Positions 1 through 6,049 are shown, counted from the first letter of the stretch. The stretch: 9,353 nucleotides of DNA from an uncultured Roseburia sp. (GCA_934358955.1 CAKRLC010000104.1:1-9353), one strand, 5' to 3'. Notes: generated from the letters alone by a model not told the origin. Made by a program: numbers and translations.

Positions 1-108
1 ATAGTTAACCCCAGTCTCCTTATCTACAAGGATTTGGCGAACTCCTTCATCCTTAAGCTGACTTCCGTCTCTAAATATTACTTCAAATCTTTCCTCTTTC
101 TTTGCCAT
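1..108 (-). CDS. DUF6440-like small protein, N-terminal part only
   Basis: This is the first 36 codons of a minus-strand gene that runs off the left edge. It opens MAKKEERFEVIFRDGSQ and continues QILVDKETGVNY. The block 'ILVDKETGVNYL' is, from memory, the hallmark of the short DUF6440 proteins common in Firmicutes, whose function is unknown. The start is well supported: GAGGAG lies 5-10 nt upstream of the ATG (bases 114-119 on the opposite strand). The 147 bp between this gene and ilvN hold no convincing terminator or promoter, so readthrough from ilvBN is possible. The family call rests on a short fragment. Confidence 0.6.
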   Translation of the reverse strand, partial: MAKKEERFEVIFRDGSQLKDEGVRQILVDKETGVNY

Positions 109-255
109 GTTTACTCCTCATTTCTCAATCGTTAAATTCCGATTTTCTTAATTCTATAAACTGAAAAAAATCAACTATTTTCTCATATTAAATCTAGTCT
201 TTCAACTGATTATTAAATTTTTGGATTCATATCTATCCGATACAATTGAAAAGGA

Positions 256-753
256 TCAACGGCAGCTTGTACTGATCGATTCGATTGCAACAGCACCTCC
301 ACGGACAACCTCGATTGTTTTAAATTTTGATTTCAGTAAATGGATCAGCTCATCATTTCTGCGGGAGGTCAGCTTGCACTCCAATAATACGCTGTCATTT
401 CCAATGTCCACAACCTGGACATTAAACACCTGCGCGATCTGGAATACTTCTGCTTTCTCTGCAGCATTCACGCGAAGTACCTTTGCAAATAAAATCTCTT
501 TCATATGGATCGGCACATCCGTCAGGTCGATCACTTTGATTACTTCCACCATGCGGTTTAACTGTTTTTTGATCTGTTCAAAGGTAATATCATCACTTTT
601 AACGCAAATCGTCATTCTCGACATCGTCTCATCTTCCGTTGTTCCTACGGTAAGACTCTGCAGGTTATAGGATTTTCCGGAAAAAAGCCCGGAAACCTTT
701 GCAAGAACACCTACCTGGTTCTCTACATATAATGCAATCCATCTGTCTTTCAT
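256..753 (-). CDS. ilvN: Acetolactate synthase small (regulatory) subunit
   Basis: IlvN is the regulatory subunit of acetohydroxyacid synthase, the first shared enzyme of valine, leucine and isoleucine synthesis. In characterised members it activates the catalytic subunit and carries the valine feedback site. The 165-residue length is normal for the family. An N-terminal ACT domain is visible at about residues 4-75: WIALYVENQVGVLAKVSGLF, then YNLQSLTVGTTED, then MSRMTICV. A C-terminal ALS-type domain follows at about residues 84-160, with the typical pattern KEILFAKV...RVNAAEKAEV and a final RGGAVAIES. The start is fixed by an AGGAGG ribosome binding site at 763-768, which overlaps the ilvB stop codon. 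The 13-bp gap to ilvB implies translational coupling. Nothing looks damaged. Confidence 0.95.
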   Translation of the reverse strand: MKDRWIALYVENQVGVLAKVSGLFSGKSYNLQSLTVGTTEDETMSRMTICVKSDDITFEQIKKQLNRMVEVIKVIDLTDVPIHMKEILFAKVLRVNAAEKAEVFQIAQVFNVQVVDIGNDSVLLECKLTSRRNDELIHLLKSKFKTIEVVRGGAVAIESISTSCR

Positions 754-766
754 TTTTCCGTTCCTC

Positions 767-2488
767 CTATTTTAAGATCATCTCGCTCATCGGATTACCG
801 CCCTTTACCATAGGAAGGACAATCTCATCAGAAGAGATCAGAAATTCGATAACAGTCGGCGCATCCTGGTAAGTTGCAGCTTCTTCGAGAGCCTTCTGGA
901 TATCTTCCTCTCTCTCTACACGGATTCCATGCGCTCCATAGCTCTCTGCTAATGCTACAAAATCCGGTGTATACGGAGGGCATGCTTCATTTGGTCCTTT
1001 GCAATTTGCCGGACAGCTTCTGCGTCTGCGCAGACAGACAGCCGAATAACGTTTTCCGTAGAACAGCTGCTGCATCTGGCGTACCATTCCAAGATACTGG
1101 TTATTTAAAAGACAAATAATCACCGGTGTTCCCTGCACCACTGCAGTTGCCATCTCCTGGATATTCATCTGAAAGCCGCCATCACCAGTCACGCAGACAA
1201 CTGTTTTATCACGGTTTCCAATCTTTGCCCCAATCGCTGCTGGAAATCCAAAGCCCATTGTTCCAAGTCCACCGGATGTGATCATCTGACGTTTTTCATC
1301 AATATCAAGATACTGGGTAGCCCACATCTGGTTCTGTCCGACATCCGTCACAAAAATAGCTTCTTCAAAGGTCTGATTGATATGTTCCATGATCATCTGC
1401 GGTGTCATGCCACGGTCTCTGCGCATTTCGAGCGGATTTTTTTTGTCCCATGCCTGGATTTTTTCCTGCCATGCAGTTGTATCCTTTGGTTCTGCCCATT
1501 CTAAGAGCTTCTCTAACGCAAGCTTCGCATCCGATACGATCGGAACATCTACTACAACATTTCTGGAAATCGATGCGGTGTCCACATCAATATGGATGAT
1601 CTTTGCTTTTGGTGCAAACTCATTTAAATCTCCTGTGATCCGGTCATTGAAACGCGTTCCAATGGAAAACAATACATCACATTCACTGACAGCTTTATTG
1701 CAGGCATATTTTCCGTGCATTCCTGTGTTGCCGATATAAAGCGGATGTGTCGTTGGGATCGCACCTTTTCCCATGATCGTTGTCACTACCGGTACATTCA
1801 TTTTTTCAGCAAATTCCTGTAACAGTGTATTTGCCCTGGCAATGTTCACACCGCCGCCTGCAAGGATCAACGGTTTTTTTGCGCTCTTTAATAATTTATA
1901 CGCTTTTTTCAGCTGCCCGATATGGACACTTTCATTTGGTTTATATCCACGGATCTGGACGCTTTCCGGGTATTCAGAAGGTCCGGATGCTGTCTGGATA
2001 TCCTTTGGGAGGTCGATCAATACCGGTCCCGGTTTTCCTGTGCTTGCAATGTGGAATGCCATCTTAATGATCCTTCCGAGATCTTTTCGATCCTGCACTG
2101 TCACTCCATACTTGGTGATGCTTCTTGTCATCCCTACGATATCCACTTCCTGAAACGCGTCATTTCCGATCAGGCTTAACGGAACCTGTCCTGTAAAGCA
2201 GACCAACGGGATATTATCATAATGTGCATCCGCAAGACCTGTCATGATATTTGTTGCTCCCGGTCCACTCGTCACCAGACAGACCCCTACTTTTCCGGTT
2301 GATTTTGCATAGCCTTCCGCCTCGTGCAGCAATCCCTGCTCATGTCTTGGCAAAACGACTTCTATCCCATCCTGCTTATATAACTCGTCAAAAAGATCCG
2401 TTACCGTTCCGCCCGGATAACCAAAAATCGTATCTACGCCTTCTTCCTGCAAAGCTTTTACAAATAATTTTCTGCCTGTAATATCCAT
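767..2488 (-). CDS. ilvB: Acetolactate synthase large (catalytic) subunit with unusual mobile loop
   Basis: IlvB condenses pyruvate with pyruvate or 2-ketobutyrate, using thiamine diphosphate, Mg and FAD. The 573 residues show the three family domains. The N-terminal ThDP/pyrimidine domain has YPGG at 24-27 and the catalytic Glu50 in RHEQ. The middle FAD domain begins near residue 190. The C-terminal ThDP-binding domain has the GDG...NN motif from Gly435 to Asn463. Two features are odd. Residue 472, in MVRQMQQLFY, is Met where most family members have Trp. Directly afterwards, an insertion of about 18 residues carries Cys485, Cys492, Cys496 and Cys503 (CX6CX3CX6C) before the normal PDFVALAESYG resumes. 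It is the middle gene of a permease-ilvB-ilvN operon, 43 bp after the permease stop. A purine-rich AAGGAAGG/AAGGG stretch precedes the ATG. The enzyme identity is secure; the role of the insertion is unknown. Confidence 0.96.
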   Translation of the reverse strand: MDITGRKLFVKALQEEGVDTIFGYPGGTVTDLFDELYKQDGIEVVLPRHEQGLLHEAEGYAKSTGKVGVCLVTSGPGATNIMTGLADAHYDNIPLVCFTGQVPLSLIGNDAFQEVDIVGMTRSITKYGVTVQDRKDLGRIIKMAFHIASTGKPGPVLIDLPKDIQTASGPSEYPESVQIRGYKPNESVHIGQLKKAYKLLKSAKKPLILAGGGVNIARANTLLQEFAEKMNVPVVTTIMGKGAIPTTHPLYIGNTGMHGKYACNKAVSECDVLFSIGTRFNDRITGDLNEFAPKAKIIHIDVDTASISRNVVVDVPIVSDAKLALEKLLEWAEPKDTTAWQEKIQAWDKKNPLEMRRDRGMTPQMIMEHINQTFEEAIFVTDVGQNQMWATQYLDIDEKRQMITSGGLGTMGFGFPAAIGAKIGNRDKTVVCVTGDGGFQMNIQEMATAVVQGTPVIICLLNNQYLGMVRQMQQLFYGKRYSAVCLRRRRSCPANCKGPNEACPPYTPDFVALAESYGAHGIRVEREEDIQKALEEAATYQDAPTVIEFLISSDEIVLPMVKGGNPMSEMILK

Positions 2489-2531
2489 ATTGCCCTTGCC
2501 TTCCTTACTCTATTATAATCTGCCTATTTTT

Positions 2532-3485
2532 CTAACCGATCAGCCCAACGGTCTTTAAAAGGAAAATCCACCCTGTCATAGTGAATGCAGCCATCAAAGT
2601 CGTTGTAACGATCACACTGGCTGTCAGAACTTCGTCGTTATTCATGCTCTTTGCCATAATATAACAGCTTGGTGTCGTAGGAGAAGCCAGCATGATCAGA
2701 ATTGCGATCATTTTTTCTCCTTCAAATCCCATCCATGCAGCAACCGGCAAAAAGATAAGCGGCTGGATCACCAGCTTGATCAGGGATGCCCCGATTGTCG
2801 GTCTGATCTTTGCAAGTGCCTTTCTTCCCTCAAAGCCTGCTCCGATTGTGATCAGTGCAAGCGGTGTTGCCATTTGTGCCACATTGTTTATTGTCTTATT
2901 TACCAGTGTCGGGAACTTAACTCCCAACAGTCCAACGATCAGCCCTGCCAGAATGCTTAAAATGATCGGATTCTTGCAGATATTGACAGCTGCCTGCTTC
3001 ACCTTTGCTTTTTTATCGATTTCTGCCGCATCATTCGCTTCAAATGTTAAAACGATCACAGAAAAAATATTATACAACGGTACTGCACTGACGATCATAA
3101 GTGGTCCCATCGCAGAAGTTCCATAAATATTCTGGATAAATGCCAGTCCCATGACGGCTGCACTTCCGCGGAAGGAAGCCTGTACAAAAGCTCCCCGTAT
3201 ACTCTTATCCTTTATGAATAGTTTTGCTCCGCCCCAGACGCCCCAAAAGCAGATCGTGCTGACAATGGCACAGAACAAAACATATTTGATATCAAATGCT
3301 GCTTTGATATCCACACCTGCGATATCCCTGAATAGCAAAAACGGCAGCGTCACTTTGAAATTGAACTTATTGGCAACTGTCACAAAGTTGTCGTTGAGCA
3401 TGCCAATCTGTTTTAATACGTAGCCGATCACCATAACGAGGAAAATCGGCATTGTTACATTAATACTGTATATAAAGTTTTCCAT
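2532..3485 (-). CDS. AEC-family (auxin efflux carrier-like) permease
   Basis: This is a multi-spanning inner-membrane transporter of the AEC family, whose bacterial members carry small carboxylates such as malate, or have unknown substrates. The family pattern is clear. The N-terminus is INVTMPIFLVMVIGYVLKQIG, the middle has ATPLALITIGAGFEG, and the C-terminal block is SPTTPSCYIMAKSMNND followed by a last helix. I chose the ATG at 3485 (317 residues) because homologues begin with a MENF-like sequence right before the first helix. An in-frame TTG at 3533 would add 16 polar residues encoded by the inverted repeat, and its GGAGG abuts the codon with no spacer. The ribosome binding site for the chosen start is weak (GAAAG). 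It heads an operon with ilvB and ilvN, so a keto acid or acetolactate-related substrate is a reasonable but unproven guess. Confidence 0.88.
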   Translation of the reverse strand: MENFIYSINVTMPIFLVMVIGYVLKQIGMLNDNFVTVANKFNFKVTLPFLLFRDIAGVDIKAAFDIKYVLFCAIVSTICFWGVWGGAKLFIKDKSIRGAFVQASFRGSAAVMGLAFIQNIYGTSAMGPLMIVSAVPLYNIFSVIVLTFEANDAAEIDKKAKVKQAAVNICKNPIILSILAGLIVGLLGVKFPTLVNKTINNVAQMATPLALITIGAGFEGRKALAKIRPTIGASLIKLVIQPLIFLPVAAWMGFEGEKMIAILIMLASPTTPSCYIMAKSMNNDEVLTASVIVTTTLMAAFTMTGWIFLLKTVGLIG

Positions 3486-3517
3486 GGTGCATTTCTTTCT
3501 GTAATAATAATTATTGT

Positions 3518-3655
3518 AACTGTTCAGAGCCAACCTCCAAAATGCTACGCATTTCGTCGGTGTGGCGTATCCGCCAAATAAAATTTCAAAAACAGTCTTA
3601 AAAATGCAAGCATTTTATACCTGCTTTTTGAAATTTTACTTGGCTCTGAACAGTT
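3518..3655. repeat. 138-bp nested inverted-repeat element in the permease-ilvBN leader
   Basis: The ends are a perfect 16-bp inverted repeat, AACTGTTCAGAGCCAA at 3518-3533 and its complement at 3640-3655. Inside is a second perfect 14-bp inverted pair, TAAAATTTCAAAAA at 3579-3592 with 3625-3638. Between the outer and inner left arms are two small hairpins, AAAATGC-TAC-GCATTTC near 3538-3555 and GGCG-TATC-CGCC near 3564-3575. The apical loop holds a third, AAAATGC-AA-GCATTTT at 3601-3616. The whole unit therefore folds as a branched cruciform or cloverleaf. It encodes no protein. It lies between a promoter and the permease start, so it would be transcribed as RNA. It could be a MITE-like or REP-like element, or a structured leader; I see no clear target-site duplication. 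Confidence 0.8.
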
Positions 3656-3693
3656 TCATTTTTTTACTTCATATGTGTATTTTGTTGTTATGC

Positions 3694-3722
3694 ATTATAA
3701 TAAAATTATAAAGCATTCTCAA
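3694..3722 (-). promoter_or_regulatory. Sigma-A promoter for the permease-ilvB-ilvN operon
   Basis: On the minus strand, TTGAGA (3717-3722) is followed after exactly 17 bp by a perfect TATAAT (3694-3699). Transcription would start near 3687 and give a leader of about 200 nt before the permease ATG, most of it the inverted-repeat element. No T-box motif or leader peptide with branched-chain codons is visible in that leader. Confidence 0.7.
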
Positions 3723-3733
3723 TGATATATTTT

Positions 3734-3745
3734 AACAATATTGTT
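3734..3745. promoter_or_regulatory. Perfect 12-bp palindrome upstream of the operon promoter
   Basis: AACAATATTGTT is a perfect palindrome centred about 52 bp upstream of the predicted transcription start, between the folA stop codon and the -35 box of the permease-ilvBN promoter. The position suits an activator or dual-function regulator, but the sequence is AT-rich and could be palindromic by chance. No regulator is assigned. Confidence 0.3.
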
Positions 3746-3749
3746 GATA

Positions 3750-4241
3750 TTATTTAATCTTTTCGTATTTGTAGAAGTAATATTCCAGATCAAAGTATGT
3801 CTGTTCTTCACTGTCCTGTGTTACTTTCCACTCAGGCATTTCATCCAGGTTTGGAAAGTAAGCATCTGCTTCAAATTCATAATCGATCTTTGTGATATGT
3901 GCTACGTCACATTCATCTAAAAGCTGACGGTAAATGGTCTCGCCACCGATCACATAGATATCTTCACTTGGATATTTTTTCAGCTCTTCCCGCAATTCTT
4001 CCATGGAATGTACGATAATCGCATCACCTGCTTTAAAGTTTTTATCATGTGTCAGAACAATATTCGTTCTCTTTTTTAATGGCTGTGCATTTGGAAAGCT
4101 TTCTAATGTTTTTCTTCCCATAACAACGACTTTATCTACCGTCGTTTCACGGAAAAACTTCATATCGGCCGGAATGCTGACAAGCAGTTTGTTTTTGCAT
4201 CCGATTGCCCAGTTTTTGTCTACAGCTGCGATCAAATTCAT
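3750..4241 (-). CDS. folA: Dihydrofolate reductase
   Basis: It reduces dihydrofolate to tetrahydrofolate with NADPH in the cytoplasm, restoring the cofactor that ThyA oxidises. The 163-residue length is typical. Visible motifs are NLIAAVDKNWAIG at the start, IPADMKFFR with the catalytic acid Asp26, the NADPH-binding MGRKT at 41-45, and VIGGETIY at 97-104. One departure stands out. The family's MPWxLPAD block reads LLVSIPAD here, so the conserved active-site Trp (Trp22 in E. coli) is Val21 and the preceding Pro is Leu. The ATG is supported by GAGGA seven bases upstream. The gene follows thyA on the same strand, with a decayed repeat copy in the roughly 110-bp gap. Confidence 0.94.
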   Translation of the reverse strand: MNLIAAVDKNWAIGCKNKLLVSIPADMKFFRETTVDKVVVMGRKTLESFPNAQPLKKRTNIVLTHDKNFKAGDAIIVHSMEELREELKKYPSEDIYVIGGETIYRQLLDECDVAHITKIDYEFEADAYFPNLDEMPEWKVTQDSEEQTYFDLEYYFYKYEKIK

Positions 4242-4270
4242 AGTTTTTTCCTCATTTCTTTCTTATTAAA

Positions 4271-4351
4271 ATTCACGTATCAAAAAATCCGCCTTTTAGT
4301 TTACGGTGTCAAATTACACAAAAATATTGTAAATTCCAGTATACAAGCCTC
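4271..4351. repeat. Decayed copy (copy 1) of the dispersed palindromic repeat
   Basis: The sequence ATTCACGTATCAAAAAATCC...TTTAGTTTACGGTGTCAAATTACACAAAAATATT...AAGCCTC (elided) aligns with one half of the two better copies at 8191-8421 and 9011-9137. By eye, about 21 of the first 27 aligned bases agree, and GTCAAATTACACAAAAA is shared exactly with copy 2. Only one half is present, with no matching second arm, so it looks like a degenerate or solo half-element. It ends immediately next to the thyA stop codon at 4352. Confidence 0.6.
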
Positions 4352-5200
4352 TTATACTGCGATCGGGATATTTTTGATCTGCGGTCCTGTCACATAATCT
4401 TCAATTGTAATATCCTTGGTCGTGAACTGATAAAAATCCTTAATCTCCGGATTTAATGTGAATTTTGGTGCCGGATACTGCTCCCTTTCGATAAGTTCCT
4501 TTATGATTGGGATATGACGGTCATAAATGTGTGCATCTGCGATCACATGCACCAGTTCTCCGACTTTCATATCACAAACCTGCGCAAGCATATGCACTAA
4601 CACTGCATACTGGCAGACATTCCAGTTATTTGCAGCAAGCACGTCCTGGGAACGCTGGTTTAAAATGGCATTCAAAGTCAGCTTCTCATCTCCCGGTTTG
4701 TGTGTCACATTAAAGGTCATGCTATACGCACATGGGTATAAATTCATTTCATGAAGATCTTCATGAACATAAATATTTGTCATAATACGACGGCTGAAAG
4801 GATTGTTTTTCAAATCATAGATTACACGGTCCACCTGATCCATCATACCTTCTTTATATTGATGCTTTACACCAAGCTGATAACCGTATGCTTTTCCGAT
4901 CGATCCATTCTCATCTGCCCATTCATCCCAGACAGTACTGTTTAAATCATGAATATTGTTAGATTTTCTCTGCCAGATCCAGAGCATCTCCTCTGTACAG
5001 GTCTTGATCGCTGTTTTTCTCAGAGTGATCGCCGGGAATTCTTTTGAAAGATCATAGCGGTTCACAACACCGAATTTCTTGATCGTATAAGCACTTGAAC
5101 CATCCTCCCAGTGCGGACGGACCTTCTCCCCTTCTGTACTTGTTCCATTTTCCAAAATATCTTTGCACATATCCACAAAAATTTTATCCGCTAAACTCAT
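4352..5200 (-). CDS. thyA: Thymidylate synthase, phi3T/B. subtilis ThyA type
   Basis: It methylates dUMP to dTMP using methylene-tetrahydrofolate and releases dihydrofolate for FolA. The 282 residues contain the nucleophile Cys157 in LYPCAYSMTFNV, phosphate-binding Arg137-Arg138 in FSRRIMTNIY, the QRSQD dUMP-binding motif at 182-186, Asn194, and AHIYDRH at 223-229. The residue after the catalytic cysteine is Ala rather than the His seen in the E. coli type. That points to the phi3T-like branch and is not a defect. The ATG is preceded by a good GAGGAA site. The gene heads the thyA-folA pair and is divergent from the small membrane-protein gene at 5406. It looks complete and functional. Confidence 0.95.
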   Translation of the reverse strand: MSLADKIFVDMCKDILENGTSTEGEKVRPHWEDGSSAYTIKKFGVVNRYDLSKEFPAITLRKTAIKTCTEEMLWIWQRKSNNIHDLNSTVWDEWADENGSIGKAYGYQLGVKHQYKEGMMDQVDRVIYDLKNNPFSRRIMTNIYVHEDLHEMNLYPCAYSMTFNVTHKPGDEKLTLNAILNQRSQDVLAANNWNVCQYAVLVHMLAQVCDMKVGELVHVIADAHIYDRHIPIIKELIEREQYPAPKFTLNPEIKDFYQFTTKDITIEDYVTGPQIKNIPIAV

Positions 5201-5259
5201 TTGCTTCCTCGTCTTTCTATGTTCTTTTTATCTTTTCATATTTTTAATTCAACATTTCT

Positions 5260-5288
5260 ATTCTATCGAATTTACCTGCAAAGTGCAA
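5260..5288 (-). promoter_or_regulatory. Sigma-A promoter for thyA
   Basis: On the minus strand, TTGCAC (5283-5288) is followed by a 17-bp spacer and TAGAAT (5260-5265). The start would be near 5253, giving a leader of about 50 nt to the thyA ATG. It is back to back with the plus-strand promoter at 5330-5358. Confidence 0.65.
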
Positions 5289-5329
5289 GAAGTAACGTCT
5301 TCCGGTTTGTGTATTTTCCATGTCCGCCA

Positions 5330-5358
5330 TTGATTTTTTCATCAAATTGCAGTATATT
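5330..5358 (+). promoter_or_regulatory. Sigma-A promoter for the small membrane-protein gene
   Basis: TTGATT (5330-5335), a 17-bp spacer, then TATATT (5353-5358). The predicted start near 5365 leaves about 40 nt before the ATG at 5406, enough for the AGGAGG site at 5395-5400. Confidence 0.6.
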
Positions 5359-5405
5359 TATACTAATTGTTGTGAGGCAAATAAGAAAAGTCGCAGGAGG
5401 ATCCT

Positions 5406-5645
5406 ATGAGTCAGGCAAAAGTAGATCGTTATAAAGAAGAGAAAAAAAATCGTAAACAGATTATGGCAAAGGAAAGAAGAAAGCGCATCGCCGCTTATAC
5501 AGTCAGTGGTGTAATTGCAGTTGCAATCATTGGCTGGGCAGGTTTTTCCGGATACCGCGCTTATGAAAACAATAAACCAATGGAAACTGTCTATACCAAT
5601 CTTGATTCCATTACTGATTATATGAATACTTTAAATGTAGAATAA
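5406..5645 (+). CDS. Small basic single-pass membrane protein, function unknown
   Basis: This 79-residue protein has three visible parts. Residues 1-27 are strongly basic (KEEKKNRKQIMAKERRKR). A hydrophobic helix spans about residues 29-50 (AAYTVSGVIAVAIIGWAGFSG). A short, more acidic tail ends in NTLNVE. By the positive-inside rule the N-terminus is cytoplasmic and the tail is outside. The start is very well supported by AGGAGG five bases before the ATG and a promoter further upstream. A strong intrinsic terminator follows the stop, so it is a monocistronic unit. I do not recognise a named family; similar short proteins seem common in Lachnospiraceae, from memory. It is unlikely to be a chance reading frame given this intact expression context. 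Confidence 0.85.
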   Translation: MSQAKVDRYKEEKKNRKQIMAKERRKRIAAYTVSGVIAVAIIGWAGFSGYRAYENNKPMETVYTNLDSITDYMNTLNVE

Positions 5646-5651
5646 TTCACA

Positions 5652-5678
5652 AAATGCGCCCAATAGGGCGCATTTTTT
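5652..5678 (+). terminator. Intrinsic terminator of the small membrane-protein gene
   Basis: A perfect 10-bp stem AAATGCGCCC / GGGCGCATTT with loop AATA, followed by a T run. It begins 7 bp after the stop codon. Confidence 0.9.
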
Positions 5679-5714
5679 ATGTAATAGGAAATTCCTTTGA
5701 ATTCCCTATTACAT
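5679..5714. repeat. Second hairpin with a 16-bp stem
   Basis: ATGTAATAGGAAATTC (5679-5694) and GAATTCCCTATTACAT (5699-5714) pair with one mismatch around a CTTT loop. It follows the terminator without a gap and has no T run on the plus strand, but on the minus strand its stem is preceded by T-rich sequence. Its role is unclear. Confidence 0.7.
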
Positions 5715-5719
5715 AAAAA

Positions 5720-5790
5720 GGCACTAACGTGCCAATGATGCGCACTCGCGCGAATATGTAGGTTGTCGCAAGCGACCGCGCTCGGCGCGA
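5720..5790. repeat. GC-rich cluster of hairpins
   Basis: A markedly GC-rich stretch in an AT-rich intergenic region. It contains GGCAC-TAAC-GTGCC (5720-5733), the inverted pair CTCGCGC (5745-5751) with GCGCGAG (5785-5791), and an inner GTCGC-AA-GCGAC (5765-5776). The base composition differs sharply from both sides, which suggests an inserted palindromic element. No reading frame here is convincing. Confidence 0.6.
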
Positions 5791-5816
5791 GAATGTGCCA
5801 AGGCACATTCTTTTTT
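5791..5816 (+). terminator. Hairpin with T run closing the GC-rich cluster
   Basis: GAATGTGCC-AA-GGCACATTC forms a 9-bp stem followed by TTTTTT. It has the form of an intrinsic terminator, although the gene upstream already has a better one at 5652. It could insulate the T-box unit downstream. Confidence 0.65.
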
Positions 5817-5977
5817 ATTCTTCCTTTTCCGCTGTTATCTTGCACAAAACTGATAATTTTATTTTATCCATCTTCGGTAAAATAACAATAGGCTGTGCAT
5901 GGTTTGACCTGCTGCGTTCATAAATTGCAATATTTTTGTCCGCAAAATATAGTATTTGTCTGTAAAATTTTAGATGT
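5817..5977. other. Intergenic DNA without a recognisable gene
   Basis: AT-rich DNA between the GC-rich cluster and the cstA control region. There is no reading frame with a ribosome binding site on either strand. A weak promoter-like pair, TTGACC (5904) and CAATAT (5928) with an 18-bp spacer, is visible but not persuasive. Confidence 0.5.
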
Positions 5978-6017
5978 ATTAAAATATATCAATTAAAATG
6001 ATTAAAATATAACAATT
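5978..6017 (+). promoter_or_regulatory. Direct repeat overlapping the T-box promoter -35 box
   Basis: ATTAAAATATATCAATT (5978-5994) and ATTAAAATATAACAATT (6001-6017) are 17-bp direct repeats with one mismatch and a 23-bp period, about two helical turns. The second copy runs into the -35 box. This arrangement fits either a pair of binding sites for a regulator or an AT-rich UP element. No known consensus was recognised. Confidence 0.45.
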
Positions 6018-6044
6018 GACTTCATTAAGGTGCAGTGTTATTTT
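6016..6044 (+). promoter_or_regulatory. Sigma-A promoter for the T-box/cstA transcript
   Basis: TTGACT (6016-6021), a 17-bp spacer, then TATTTT (6039-6044). Transcription would start near 6050, exactly where the T-box stem I begins, which supports the assignment. Confidence 0.6.
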
Positions 6045-6049
6045 GTTAT

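Noticed and set aside
109..255. Terminator of ilvBN or promoter of the DUF6440-like gene
   Set aside because: Only a 4-bp stem (GGAT/ATCC) and promoter boxes with wrong spacing were found.
221..670. Plus-strand 149-codon reading frame opposite ilvN
   Set aside because: It is the antisense of a well-supported gene, has no ribosome binding site, and its protein shows no family pattern.
980..1036. IlvB cysteine-rich stretch as a frameshift artefact
   Set aside because: The reading frame before and after is the normal IlvB frame, the inserted length is a whole number of codons, and the Cys/Pro pattern is regular.
874..2481. Several plus-strand frames of 65-126 codons opposite ilvB
   Set aside because: All are shadows of the ilvB coding sequence, without start signals or recognisable products.
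3486..3533. Upstream TTG start for the permease (MALNSYNN...)
   Set aside because: The extra 16 residues come from the inverted repeat and flanking AT DNA, GGAGG touches the TTG with no spacer, and AEC proteins begin at the MENF-like position.
3486..3749. T-box or branched-chain leader peptide for ilvBN
   Set aside because: No AGAGAG stem I, no TGG-type T-box core and no short frame rich in Leu/Ile/Val codons was found; the only leader ATG noted reads Met-Lys-stop.
5201..5434. Plus-strand 77-codon frame upstream of the small membrane-protein gene
   Set aside because: It covers the divergent promoters and overlaps the well-supported start at 5406 in another frame.
5618..5845. Minus-strand 75-codon frame across the hairpin cluster
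   Set aside because: It is made of palindromic sequence and the terminator, with no ribosome binding site.
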